A stretch of 64,000 nt of DNA. It comes from Paragemmobacter kunshanensis (GTDB lineage Bacteria; Pseudomonadota; Alphaproteobacteria; Rhodobacterales; Rhodobacteraceae). The DNA lies in assembly GCF_011059185.1 (NCBI RefSeq), contig NZ_JAALFE010000017.1:26242-90241 (forward strand), written 5' to 3'. The first letter of the stretch is position 1, and every line of letters begins with the position of its first letter. The notes beneath the pieces are model-generated. The model worked only from the letters and a program-made list of their open reading frames with translations. It did not search any database and was not told where the DNA came from. The translations under genes and the position numbers were made by a program. This document shows, piece after piece, positions 17,997-25,866 of this stretch.

Positions 17997-20714
17997 TTAT
18001 TCGGCAGGGTGGGCGGCAGCGAAGGTGCGGCCACGCTCGATGTCGTGCAGAAGTCCGCCGGGGCGCGTGTAGACGGCCCATGTCAGGACAAGGCAGATCA
18101 CGTAGAAGGCGAGGAACAGCCAGAGCGCGCCGATGGGGCTGCCGGTCATCGCGATGGAAGAGCCATAGGCCTTGGGGATGAAGAACCCGCCATAGGCGCC
18201 GATGGCACTTGTGAAGGCGACGATGCCGCTGGATTCCATGGCGATCTGGCGGGCGCGGTCGGCCCCGGAAAGCTGTGGCATCAGGCGGGGGACTTCGCGG
18301 CCCATGATCACGGGGATCATCTGGAAGGTGGAGGCATTGCCGACGCCGGTGAAGAAGAACAGCGCCATGAAGCCCGCGAAGAAGCCCGCAAAGCTGCCCG
18401 ACTGAAGCGAGAGGATCACGCCCAGGACAGAGGCGATCATGCCGGCAAAGACCCAGAAGGTGACCCTGCCGCCGCCGAAGCGATCCGCAACCCAGCCGGT
18501 GCCGGCGCGCGACAGCGCACCCACCAGCGGGCCGAGAAAGACATATTGCAGCGCGTTCACATCCGGGAAAGCGATCTTCGACAGCAGCGGAAAGCCCGCC
18601 GAATAGCCGATGAAGCTGCCGAAGGTGCCGATATAGAGGACGCACATCAGCCAGTTGTGGGTGCGGCCGAAGATCACCGATTGCCGGGCGAAGCTGGCCT
18701 TGGCATCGGCGATGTCGTGCATGCCCGCCCAGGCCGCGAGGGTGGAGGCCAGGATGAAGGGAACCCAGATGAAGCCCGCGTTCTGCAGCCAGAGCGTGCC
18801 CCCGTCGGCAAGCGGCTTGCCTTCGCCCCCCATAGCGCCGAAGACCCCGGCGGTGATGACGAGCGGCACGAGGAACTGCATCACGCTGACGCCCAGGTTG
18901 CCAAGGCCTGCGTTCAGAGCAAGCGCATTGCCCTTCTCCGCCTTCGGGAAGAAGTAGCCGATGTTGGCCATCGAAGAGGCGAAGTTGGCCCCGCCAAGCC
19001 CACAAAGAAGCGCCAGGACGAGGAAGATGAAATAGGGCGTTTCGGGGTTCTGCACGGCATAGCCGATGCCGATGGCGGGCAGCATAAGCGAGGCCGTGGA
19101 AAGCGTCGTCCACAGCCGCCCGCCGAAGATCGGAACCATGAAGCCGTAGAAGATGCGCAGCGTCGCCCCCGACAGCGCGGGAAGCGCTGCCAGCCAGAAC
19201 AACTGCTCGGGCGTGAAGGCAAAGCCGATCAGCGGCAATTTGGCGACCACCATCGACCAGACCATCCAGACCGAGAAGGCCAGCAGCAGGGCCGGGATCG
19301 ACAGCCACAGGTTGCGGCGGGCGATCGCGCGGCCCTCGCCTGCCCAGAAGGCCGGATCTTCAGGGCGCCAGTCGCCCAGCACGCGCGGCATGGCCGTCCG
19401 CTCCGGATGATGGATGGGCTGCATTTCGGGCAGTTGCGGCAGGCGGTCCAGCGCCTCGCCATGGGCGGCGCGTTCCATCGCGCGGATGGACAGGTGCATC
19501 CAGGTCAGGGCGATGCCCACCAGCAGGAAGAGCAGCGCGAAGCACGAGGTGTAGATCCCCGTAAGATCGAGCAAGGCACCGAAGGCGATGGGCAGGACAA
19601 AGCCGCCAAGCCCGCCGATCATGCCGACAAGGCCACCCACGGCGCCGACATGGTTGGGATAGTAGACGGGGATATGCTTGAAGACGGCGGCCTTGCCCAG
19701 GCTCATGAAGAAGCCCAGCGCGAAGAGCGTCGCCACGAAGGGCCACAGGCCCATCTGCGTGGAGAAGGAGATGACACCGTCCTTGCCCTGGATGGCGTAA
19801 TCGGTGGGCGGGTAGGACAGCATGAAGAGGAACATGAGCGAGAAGCCGAAGGTCCAGTACATCACCGACCGCGCGCCGAACTTGTCGGACAGGTGCCCGC
19901 CATAGGCGCGGAAGAGGCTGGCCGAGAGGCTGAACGAGGCGGCGGCCATGCCTGCCGTGCGCACATCGACGGAATAGACGTCGATCAGGTAATGCGGCAG
20001 CCAAAGGGCCAGCGCGACGAAGGCCCCGAAGACGAAGAAGTAGTAGAGCGAGAAGCGCCAGACCTGCAGGTTCCGGAGCGGCGCGAATTGCTGGGCAAGG
20101 CTGGGGGGCTTGCTGCCGGTCCGGCGCCGCTCGACCAGGGCCGGATCGTCCTTGGCAAACAGGAAGAAGACCACGCCCATGAGCGCGAGCGCGGCGGCCC
20201 AGGCATTGGCGACGCCCTGCCAGCCCCAGGCGACCATGACGAAGGGCGCCACGAACTTCGTGACCGCGGCACCGATATTGCCCGCCCCGAAGATGCCGAG
20301 TGCCGTGCCCTGATGGCCCTTGTCATACCAGCGGCTGACATAGGCCACGCCAATGATGAAGGAGCCCCCGGCAAGGCCGACGCCCAGCGCCGCGACCAGA
20401 TACATCACATAGCTGTCGGCCAGGGTCAGCGCCCAGGTGGCCAGCGCCGCCAGCAGCATCTGGGCCGAGAAAACGAGCCTGCCGCCGTATTTCTCCGTCC
20501 AGACACCAAGGAAGATCCGCGTCAGCGACCCGGTCAGGACCGGCGTCGCGACGAGCAGGCCGAACTGGGTATCGTTCAGCCCGAGATCGGCCTTGATGGC
20601 CACGCCGATGATGGAAAAGATCGTCCAGACCGCAAAGCAGGCGGTGAAGGCGATCGTGCTGAGACCAAGGGCGCGTCTCTGGTCGGCACGGGAGGCGATG
20701 GCGACGGTCTGCAT
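17997..20714 (-). CDS. narK: Fused NarK1-NarK2 nitrate/nitrite transporter
   Basis: A 905-residue inner-membrane protein made of two complete major facilitator domains joined by a soluble linker (about residues 415-465). The first is NarK1-like, thought to be a nitrate/proton symporter that works before nitrite builds up; the second is NarK2-like, a nitrate/nitrite antiporter. Nitrate-signature motifs occur in both halves, for example GVGLAGGSFIIGVAYVSRWY and GLGGANFASSMANIGYFFP. ATG 20714 is chosen for its GGAG site 8 bp upstream; an in-frame GTG at 20744 is possible. Such fusions are known in Paracoccus. It is the first gene of the nar operon. Confidence 0.95.
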   Translation of the reverse strand: MQTVAIASRADQRRALGLSTIAFTACFAVWTIFSIIGVAIKADLGLNDTQFGLLVATPVLTGSLTRIFLGVWTEKYGGRLVFSAQMLLAALATWALTLADSYVMYLVAALGVGLAGGSFIIGVAYVSRWYDKGHQGTALGIFGAGNIGAAVTKFVAPFVMVAWGWQGVANAWAAALALMGVVFFLFAKDDPALVERRRTGSKPPSLAQQFAPLRNLQVWRFSLYYFFVFGAFVALALWLPHYLIDVYSVDVRTAGMAAASFSLSASLFRAYGGHLSDKFGARSVMYWTFGFSLMFLFMLSYPPTDYAIQGKDGVISFSTQMGLWPFVATLFALGFFMSLGKAAVFKHIPVYYPNHVGAVGGLVGMIGGLGGFVLPIAFGALLDLTGIYTSCFALLFLLVGIALTWMHLSIRAMERAAHGEALDRLPQLPEMQPIHHPERTAMPRVLGDWRPEDPAFWAGEGRAIARRNLWLSIPALLLAFSVWMVWSMVVAKLPLIGFAFTPEQLFWLAALPALSGATLRIFYGFMVPIFGGRLWTTLSTASLMLPAIGIGYAVQNPETPYFIFLVLALLCGLGGANFASSMANIGYFFPKAEKGNALALNAGLGNLGVSVMQFLVPLVITAGVFGAMGGEGKPLADGGTLWLQNAGFIWVPFILASTLAAWAGMHDIADAKASFARQSVIFGRTHNWLMCVLYIGTFGSFIGYSAGFPLLSKIAFPDVNALQYVFLGPLVGALSRAGTGWVADRFGGGRVTFWVFAGMIASVLGVILSLQSGSFAGFFAGFMALFFFTGVGNASTFQMIPVIMGREVPRLMPQLSGADRARQIAMESSGIVAFTSAIGAYGGFFIPKAYGSSIAMTGSPIGALWLFLAFYVICLVLTWAVYTRPGGLLHDIERGRTFAAAHPAE

Positions 20715-20793
20715 GGCAGGACTCCGGCAGGAAGGACGTGGCACCCCGTTCTGGGGGATGGGCCAGTCCTGCGGCCGGAGGGGGCAGGGAGAC

Positions 20794-20807
20794 TTGATCT
20801 AGATCAC
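20794..20807 (-). promoter_or_regulatory. FNR/NarR-type binding site upstream of narK
   Basis: On the plus strand the site reads TTGATCTAGATCAC, a one-mismatch match to the FNR-family consensus TTGAT-N4-ATCAA. Its centre lies about 86 bp before the narK ATG at 20714. If it works as a class II site, transcription would start near 20759 and leave a 45-base leader. Anaerobic and nitrate/nitrite activation of narKGHJI by FNR and NarR proteins is known in Paracoccus; occupancy here is inferred. Confidence 0.75.
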
Positions 20808-20908
20808 ATATCCGAGAATAATATCGCAAAATAAATGGGTTACACAATTTTATCAAATGTCGGACGGTGGCGGATCAAGCCCAGGGCCGCAGATGCGCCA
20901 CCGCATTC

Positions 20909-20922
20909 TTGACAATTGTCAA
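20909..20922 (+). promoter_or_regulatory. Palindromic FNR/NNR-family site upstream of the narR-like gene
   Basis: TTGACAATTGTCAA is a perfect palindrome (16 bp with the flanking C and G, 20908-20923). It differs from the FNR consensus by T-to-C changes in both half-sites, the variant often found in front of NNR/DNR-type genes. It ends 41 bp before the regulator ATG at 20964. It may mediate autoregulation or cross-control by another FNR-family protein. Confidence 0.6.
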
Positions 20923-20963
20923 GCCAACGCGGGATGATGGGGCCAGAACAGAAAGGTCGGACC

Positions 20964-21662
20964 ATGCCTGAGGTGCGTTACCCGGAGATTCGCGCACTCG
21001 GCCTGTTTTCCGGGATGGCGACCGCGCATTTCGAGGCCCTGATGCGGGGGGCCTATGTCCAGAACTTTCCGCCACAGATCGAATTGATCAGCGAGGGCGA
21101 GCCAAGCGATTTCCTGCATGTGCTGCTTTCGGGATCCGTGGACCTGTTTTCCGAATGGAACGGGCGCGAGACCAGCCTTTCCACGGTGCGGCCGATCTCG
21201 ACCTTCATCCTGGCGGCCACGATCCGCAACGCGCCCTATCTGATGTCGGCCCGGACGCTGGAGAAAAGCCGGATCGTGCTGATCCCCAGCCAGGATGTGC
21301 GCGAGATCTTTGATGTGGATGGCGAATTTGCCCGGGCGATCGTTGCGGAACTTGCGCAGTGTTATCGAGCGGTGGTGAAGTCGCAGAAGGATCTGAAACT
21401 GCGGACATCGCTGGAACGGCTGGCCAATTACCTGCTGCGGCTGCAGAAGCGCGCGGACGGCGCGGCGCAGTTCGAACTGGATCACGAGAAGCGGCGGCTT
21501 GCCTCGGTTCTGGGGATGACGCCAGAGAATCTGAGCCGGGCCTTCAAGGGGTTGCAGCCCTATGGCGTGACGGTGGATGGCACACGCATCACCATCGGGG
21601 ATCAGGCCGATCTGGAGCGTTTTGCCCGGCCCAATCCGTGGATCGACGATCACGCCAGCTGA
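20964..21662 (+). CDS. narR: FNR/CRP-family transcriptional regulator, NarR-like
   Basis: A 232-residue activator with an N-terminal cyclic-nucleotide-binding fold (residues about 10-120, including GEPSDFLHVLLSGSVDLFSEW) and a C-terminal CRP-type HTH in HEKRRLASVLGMTPENLSRAF. The N-terminal cysteines that hold the [4Fe-4S] cluster of FNR are missing; the only cysteine is in AELAQCYRAV. Cluster-free FNR relatives next to narK are NarR in Paracoccus, which responds to nitrate or nitrite. The recognition helix has ENLSR where FNR has ESVSR. ATG 20964 is chosen for the AGAAAGG site; ATG 20916 would sit inside the operator. Confidence 0.88.
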   Translation: MPEVRYPEIRALGLFSGMATAHFEALMRGAYVQNFPPQIELISEGEPSDFLHVLLSGSVDLFSEWNGRETSLSTVRPISTFILAATIRNAPYLMSARTLEKSRIVLIPSQDVREIFDVDGEFARAIVAELAQCYRAVVKSQKDLKLRTSLERLANYLLRLQKRADGAAQFELDHEKRRLASVLGMTPENLSRAFKGLQPYGVTVDGTRITIGDQADLERFARPNPWIDDHAS

Positions 21663-21665
21663 GGG

Positions 21666-22331
21666 CTAGGGCAGCGGGCTGACGCCGATCACCGCGGGAT
21701 GAAGCCAGATCAGCAGGGCGTAGAGCGCCATGCCAAGACCGATGCGCAGCAGGGTTTCGGTGCCGGGCCTGCCGAAGGCGGAAGGCGCGGCAGCCATGGC
21801 CTGGCGCAGGTGGTGCCACGAGGCCCCCATCTCGTGCTGTCGGCGCCTGTCGATGAGGCGCATTCCCAGAAGGGCAAAGCCCGCGAATGTGCCGAACAGG
21901 GCCAGATGGGCGAGATCGCCGTTCGGCACGAGATGCGCGCCAGACCAGAGCGCGAGTGCCAGCAACAGGGGATGGCGATGCAGGCGCAGGATGCCGGGAT
22001 TGGCAGGGTCGAAACCTTGATTCCGCGCGCCGCCGAAGGAAAAGGGATTGGGCCGTGCGATGGAGAGCGTGAGGATTAGGCAAACGGGCAGCATCACCAC
22101 CAGCGGCACCAGCATCTGCCACGGCACCCAGGTCCAGAGCGGAAGATGGGGTGCGCGACCTGCGGCAAGGATGAGCCAGGACAGGGCGGCCAGTGACAGG
22201 GCGGAATAGGCGAGGGAAAAGCCGCGAGGCCCCAGACTGGCACGCAGACGGGGCCGCAGCGACGGGCGCAGCGGCAGCGAATGCGTCAGGAAGAAGGTCG
22301 CGAAGGCGGCGATGAATTCTGCCCAGTCCAT
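21666..22331 (-). CDS. nnrU: NnrU family membrane protein
   Basis: A 221-residue inner-membrane protein with about six hydrophobic helices. It opens with MDWAEFIAAFATFFLTHSLP and contains NPGILRLHRHPLLLALALWSGAHLVPNGD, the conserved NnrU/isoprenylcysteine methyltransferase-like block with paired histidines. In Rhodobacter and Paracoccus nnrU is needed for normal nitric-oxide metabolism, mechanism unknown. It ends 3 bp from the regulator stop (convergent) and begins 13 bp after nnrS. Confidence 0.85.
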   Translation of the reverse strand: MDWAEFIAAFATFFLTHSLPLRPSLRPRLRASLGPRGFSLAYSALSLAALSWLILAAGRAPHLPLWTWVPWQMLVPLVVMLPVCLILTLSIARPNPFSFGGARNQGFDPANPGILRLHRHPLLLALALWSGAHLVPNGDLAHLALFGTFAGFALLGMRLIDRRRQHEMGASWHHLRQAMAAAPSAFGRPGTETLLRIGLGMALYALLIWLHPAVIGVSPLP

Positions 22332-22344
22332 GCCGTGTCATCCC

Positions 22345-23550
22345 TCACCGGGTCTTGCCGGGTGGCTGGCGGAGCAGGAGCGGACCGTAGATCACGGCAT
22401 ATCCCGCAAAGGCCAGCGCCCAGCCCAGACCTGCCAGATCATGCAGGAGGGTGGCATGATCCGGCAAGGCACCCGCCGCAACGCGGGCAAGGACGGCAAT
22501 GATCATGGAGGCATAGATGGCAAGGGTTCCGGGGCCTGCCGTCAGGGCCTGCCCGGTATGCCCGAGTGTGGCACGGGTCATCACGGCCAGTGTCATCAGG
22601 CCCGCGGCACCGCCCATCCACAGATGCTGTGCCGCCGCCATGCCAAAGAGGCCATGGCCCAGGATCTCGGCCCCGAGGGCAAGGGCGCCGAGCGGAAGGA
22701 AGGCATAGCCCAGATGCAGAACCGCGACGAGCGGTTCCCCCAATGTCCGGTCGCCGGCCCAGCGGGCAAGGCGGATCAGGTGCAGGGCGCCGGCACAGAG
22801 CAGGGACCAGCCCGCTGCAGGATGTTCCGGCAGGGCGACCCAGATCAGGAGGGCCAGCAGAAGCGACAGAAGCGCGAGGCGGTCGATCCCCTGCATCGGC
22901 GCCACGGGCAGGCGGCCCGGGCCCTGGCGGACAAGCCAGTTGCGCGTGAAGGAGGGGACGATCCGCCCGCCGATCACCGCGATCATCATCACCACGGCGC
23001 CCAGCCCGATCCGCAGGCCAAGGCCCTGAGCGGCATAGTCGCCCCGGAGGGATTCCCAGTGAAAGACTGCGTTGCCAGCGGCCATCACGCCCAGCATCGC
23101 AAGGACGATCAGGTTGCGCCAGTTGCGACCGGCGACAATCTCGCGTCCGATGACGGCGGAGAGGGCCAGCGGCAGGGCAAGATCGGCCGACAGCACGGCG
23201 AGCGGCGGCAGTTCGGCCGAGACGGCAATCGCACCGCGCCCTGCCAGCCAGAGTGCGACCAGCAGGGCCAGGGGCCAGCCGATGACGGGAAGCCGTCCGG
23301 TCCAGTTGGGAACCGCTGTCAGCAGGAACCCGGCGACGACGGCACCAAGGTAGCCGAACAGGAATTCATGGGCATGCCAGGAGATCGGATCGAAGGCGGT
23401 GGGGAGGGTCAGCCGACCGGCGAGGATCGGGATCCAGAGCGCCATGGCAAGCAGGGCCCAGAGCGCCGCACCCAGGAAGAAGGGCCGAAAGCCATAGGCA
23501 AGAAGGGCGGGACCGCGCCAGGCGCGCATCTGTCGGGCGGTGGTGGTCAT
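22345..23550 (-). CDS. nnrS: NnrS family haem-copper membrane protein
   Basis: A 401-residue polytopic protein with about twelve hydrophobic helices. The family start ALLAYGFRPFFLGAALWALL, the histidine pair SWHAHEFLFGYLGAVVAGFLLTAVPNWTG, and HLWMGGAAGLMTLAVMTRATLGHTG are all present. NnrS protects cells against nitric oxide or nitrosative stress and is usually NsrR- or NNR-controlled. It overlaps the cyclo-ligase stop by 4 bp (ATGA, 23547-23550) and is followed closely by nnrU. Confidence 0.93.
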   Translation of the reverse strand: MTTTARQMRAWRGPALLAYGFRPFFLGAALWALLAMALWIPILAGRLTLPTAFDPISWHAHEFLFGYLGAVVAGFLLTAVPNWTGRLPVIGWPLALLVALWLAGRGAIAVSAELPPLAVLSADLALPLALSAVIGREIVAGRNWRNLIVLAMLGVMAAGNAVFHWESLRGDYAAQGLGLRIGLGAVVMMIAVIGGRIVPSFTRNWLVRQGPGRLPVAPMQGIDRLALLSLLLALLIWVALPEHPAAGWSLLCAGALHLIRLARWAGDRTLGEPLVAVLHLGYAFLPLGALALGAEILGHGLFGMAAAQHLWMGGAAGLMTLAVMTRATLGHTGQALTAGPGTLAIYASMIIAVLARVAAGALPDHATLLHDLAGLGWALAFAGYAVIYGPLLLRQPPGKTR

Positions 23551-24218
23551 GGATCCTCGGGGGTTGGCTGAAGCCCGGCCTCGGTCAGGATGGCATCCAT
23601 GGGGATGTCATGCGGCTGGGGAAAGATGGTGGACAGGCGGGCAGACTGAAAGCCGATGCCGATGGTGAAGGGGCGGGGTGTCAGGCTGTCGAGGGTTCGG
23701 TCGAAATAGCCGCCGCCATAGCCCAGCCGGAACCCGGCCCCGTCCCAGCCCACAAGCGGGGCCAGCGCGACAGTGGGGATCACAAGGTCTGCCGAGGGGG
23801 GAGGGACGGGAATGTTCCAGTGGCCCCGGATCAGGGGCTGCCCCGGGTGCCAGCGCCGGAAGACCAGCGGGCTTGCCTTCACCTCGACCACGGGAAGGGC
23901 AATGACGCGGCCCGCGGCGTGCAGGTCCGCAAGAAGCGGGCGCAGATCGGGTTCGCCCTTGATCGGCCAATAGGCCGACAGGACCATCCCCCGGGCTTCG
24001 CCGAACCTTTCGGCAAGAAGGGCCCGGAGGTGGCGCGAGATCGCCTGTCCGGCGGCCGCGCGGGCGGCAACCGCGAGGGCATCACGTTCGGACCGAAGGC
24101 GCAGGCGTTCGGCCCGCCGCCAGCGCGCGACGTCGAGGGCCTGCTGGGGATCAGGGCCGTCAGGCGCGAAGTCTGCGGCCATGCAGGGCGGTGACGCCGG
24201 GCGGCCTGGATCAGGCAT
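23547..24218 (-). CDS. 5-formyltetrahydrofolate cyclo-ligase
   Basis: A 223-residue cytosolic enzyme converting 5-formyl-THF to 5,10-methenyl-THF with ATP. The family pattern is clear: basic N-terminal helix (ARWRRAERLRLRSERDAL), YWPIKGEPDLRPLL, and the ATP/phosphate site LAPLVGWDGAGFRLGYGGGYFDRTL near residue 165. The start at 24218 gives an 8-bp overlap with the preceding stop; ATG 24182 is an alternative. Its presence inside a nitric-oxide operon, between a RIC-like gene and nnrS, is unusual. Confidence 0.92.
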   Translation of the reverse strand: MPDPGRPASPPCMAADFAPDGPDPQQALDVARWRRAERLRLRSERDALAVAARAAAGQAISRHLRALLAERFGEARGMVLSAYWPIKGEPDLRPLLADLHAAGRVIALPVVEVKASPLVFRRWHPGQPLIRGHWNIPVPPPSADLVIPTVALAPLVGWDGAGFRLGYGGGYFDRTLDSLTPRPFTIGIGFQSARLSTIFPQPHDIPMDAILTEAGLQPTPEDP

Positions 24219-24696
24219 GGGCGCGCCCGGCGGTTTCGAACCGGGGGAAAAGCACGTCATTTTCCAGCCGCATGTGTTCGGTCAGATCCTGAATGAATTC
24301 CTCCAGTCCCTGATAGAGGCGCGTCCATGTCCCGCATGCCGCTTCGGGCAAGGAAAGATCGGCGGTGAGATGCCGGATCTGCGCCAGGTCGGAGTCATGG
24401 GCGGCATGATCGGCACGCATCACCGCGATGGGATGGTCGATCCCCGGCATGCCGCCCTTCCGGATCGCCGGGAAGAGGATCAGTTCCTCTTTCTTCATGT
24501 GGACCTCCATCTCGCCGCTCATGCGGTGCAGAAGAAGGGAAAGGCCACAGGGAACGCCCGGTTCACCAAAGTGGACATCTTCCACCCGCGCGGCCATGGC
24601 GGCAAGCGCGGGCAACTGATCACGGTGGCGGGCGTGATAGCGTGTCTCGATATGGCGGGTCAGCGCCGCGGCGTCATGGATCGGTGCGGTGTTCAT
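24211..24696 (-). CDS. RIC/DnrN-like di-iron hemerythrin protein (short form)
   Basis: A 161-residue protein starting at 24696 with an AGGAAG site in front. It has the RIC-family segment LTRHIETRYHARHRDQLPAL, then a hemerythrin-like helical bundle with metal-ligand candidates His and Glu in LLLHRMSGEMEVHMKKEELILFP, DHPIAVMRADHAAHDSDL and FIQDLTEHMRLENDVLFPRF. RIC proteins (YtfE, ScdA, DnrN) repair nitrosylated iron-sulfur clusters. The N-terminal ScdA_N domain of about 60 residues, which carries a conserved cysteine pair, is missing. First gene of the NO-response operon. Confidence 0.88.
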   Translation of the reverse strand: MNTAPIHDAAALTRHIETRYHARHRDQLPALAAMAARVEDVHFGEPGVPCGLSLLLHRMSGEMEVHMKKEELILFPAIRKGGMPGIDHPIAVMRADHAAHDSDLAQIRHLTADLSLPEAACGTWTRLYQGLEEFIQDLTEHMRLENDVLFPRFETAGRAHA

Positions 24697-24916
24697 CGGG
24701 GCTTCCTTTCTTCCCGGATCGCGCTTCCGCACCGATGACCGGGACCAAGGCGGATCACCCGGGCCATGTGGCAACCGGACGGAACAGGAAGGCGGTGCGT
24801 TGAGACGGAGCGCCCTTTGGGTGCCGACAGGTTCACCGCCCTGCGAGTCTTTGTCTTGATTTCCGGGATAGGCGCGTTAATAGGTATTGTAAATACCCAT
24901 TCTGGAGTCTGCGGCA
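24697..24916. promoter_or_regulatory. Divergent control region between RIC-like gene and nsrR
   Basis: A 220-bp non-coding stretch separating the minus-strand NO-response operon from nsrR. The last 70 bp before nsrR are AT-rich and hold the GGTATT/AATACC palindrome described separately. A TTGATT at 24856-24861 followed 16 bp later by TAATAG is a fair plus-strand promoter candidate for nsrR. No open frame in the region resembles a protein. Confidence 0.5.
24883..24897. promoter_or_regulatory. Probable NsrR operator
   Basis: GGTATTGTAAATACC is a perfect 6+6 bp inverted repeat with a 3-bp centre, lying 19 bp before the nsrR start codon. NsrR operators are inverted repeats of about 11-1-11 with AT-rich cores. 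This site resembles the alphaproteobacterial variants, and it sits where NsrR could repress itself and the divergent RIC-nnrS-nnrU operon. Confidence 0.65.
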
Positions 24917-25351
24917 ATGCGCCTTACCTCGTTCACCGATTTCGGACTGCGGATGCTGATGCGCATGGCGGGCGAGCCGATGCGGGCCTTCTCCTCCGCG
25001 GAACTGGCGGATGAGTTGGGGCTGTCGCGCAACCATCTGGCCAAGATCATGCAACATCTTTCGCGAGCCGGACTGATCGGAACGCGGAGGGGAGGTGGGG
25101 GCGGCGCGCTGCTGGCCCGCCCGGCAACCGAGATGCGGCTGGGTGATGTCGTGCGTATCCTGGAAGAAGGTCAGGCGCTGGTGGAGTGCCTGGGCGTGGA
25201 TCCGGGCCGATGTTCCATCGACGGGCGCTGCCGGCTGAAGGCGCGGCTCAGGTCTGCCGAGACGGCCTTCCTGGCTGATCTTGATCGTTCGACGCTTGCC
25301 GATATCGCGCTGTCGCCGCCAATCCCTTCCGGCCCTGGTGTGCCTGCATGA
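24917..25351 (+). CDS. nsrR: Rrf2-family nitric-oxide-sensing repressor NsrR
   Basis: A 144-residue repressor with a winged helix (MRLTSFTDFGLRMLMRMAG, LADELGLSRNHLAKIMQHLS, GGGGGALLARPA). Three cysteines in VECLGVDPGRCSIDGRCRL match the C-x8-C-x5-6-C spacing of the NsrR cluster, which loses DNA binding when nitrosylated. It is divergent from the RIC-like gene, a classical target, and overlaps the next small gene by ATGA. Confidence 0.92.
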   Translation: MRLTSFTDFGLRMLMRMAGEPMRAFSSAELADELGLSRNHLAKIMQHLSRAGLIGTRRGGGGGALLARPATEMRLGDVVRILEEGQALVECLGVDPGRCSIDGRCRLKARLRSAETAFLADLDRSTLADIALSPPIPSGPGVPA

Positions 25352-25620
25352 GCGGGATCGAAAGAGAGGGGGATCGCTTTGTCGTTCCTGCGGCCCTGCT
25401 GGCGGAGGCCTTCGGATTGCCCGAAGAGATGATCCGGCAGGCGATGGGGGAAGGCCGGATGAAATCCCTGAGCGAAATGGGTGAAGGGCGGGACGCGGGC
25501 CGATGGCGGCTGACCTTCCGGCTGGACGGCCAGGCCTGCCGGTTCATCGTGGATGAAACCGGGGCGGTTCTGGCGCGGTCGCGCTTTCCGATCGGACCCG
25601 GCGGAAAGACGGGCCCCTGA
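25348..25620 (+). CDS. DUF6522-like small protein
   Basis: A 90-residue soluble protein with no cofactor motif. The pattern EGDRFVVPAALLAEAFGL followed by GRWRLTFRLDGQACRFIVDETG resembles what I recall as DUF6522, a family of small proteins in denitrifying alphaproteobacteria. Its start overlaps the nsrR stop by 4 bp, so it is co-translated with NsrR. Function unknown; an accessory role in NO sensing is a guess. Confidence 0.65.
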   Translation: MSGIEREGDRFVVPAALLAEAFGLPEEMIRQAMGEGRMKSLSEMGEGRDAGRWRLTFRLDGQACRFIVDETGAVLARSRFPIGPGGKTGP

Positions 25621-25637
25621 CCCTGGGCAGGCTGTCT

Positions 25638-25757
25638 TCAGCCCGCCATGACGTCAAGCCGCCCGTCTTCGCGCCAATCTGGCAGGCCACCATCGAGGCG
25701 TCGGGCGTTGTAGCCGCGTTTACGCAGAGCGGCGACGGCCATTCGGAAGCCATGACC
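25638..25757 (-). pseudogene. C-terminal remnant of a rhodanese-domain protein
   Basis: On the minus strand the last 39 codons before the stop at 25638 read SGHGFRMAVAALRKRGYNAR followed by a GGLPDWRE motif, which is the C-terminal helix-strand-helix of a rhodanese (sulfurtransferase) domain. Upstream of about 25757 the homology stops abruptly and no catalytic cysteine loop exists. The rest of the gene has been lost. It marks the left edge of a rearranged zone. Confidence 0.6.
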
Positions 25758-25866
25758 GGATAGCCTGCGGGAGGGCCAATGGTGCTTGCGGCTGGAAGGC
25801 CTGACCGCGCATGACAGCGCGACGGGCGAGCGCATGCTTCGTCCCTTCAGGATCGGGGGAAGCCTT

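Larger units (their letters stand above)
20715..20963. promoter_or_regulatory. Divergent narK / narR control region
   Basis: These 249 bp separate narK (minus) from the FNR-family regulator gene (plus). The middle part, 20795-20870, is clearly AT-rich against its surroundings, as expected for two divergent promoters. It contains the two symmetric sites listed separately: one placed for narK, one for the regulator gene. No other gene-like reading frame is supported here. Confidence 0.7.

Noticed and set aside
17973..20834. 953-codon plus-strand frame antisense to narK
   Set aside because: Composition is that of an antisense shadow (runs of D, E, G, R and H); narK on the other strand is unambiguous.
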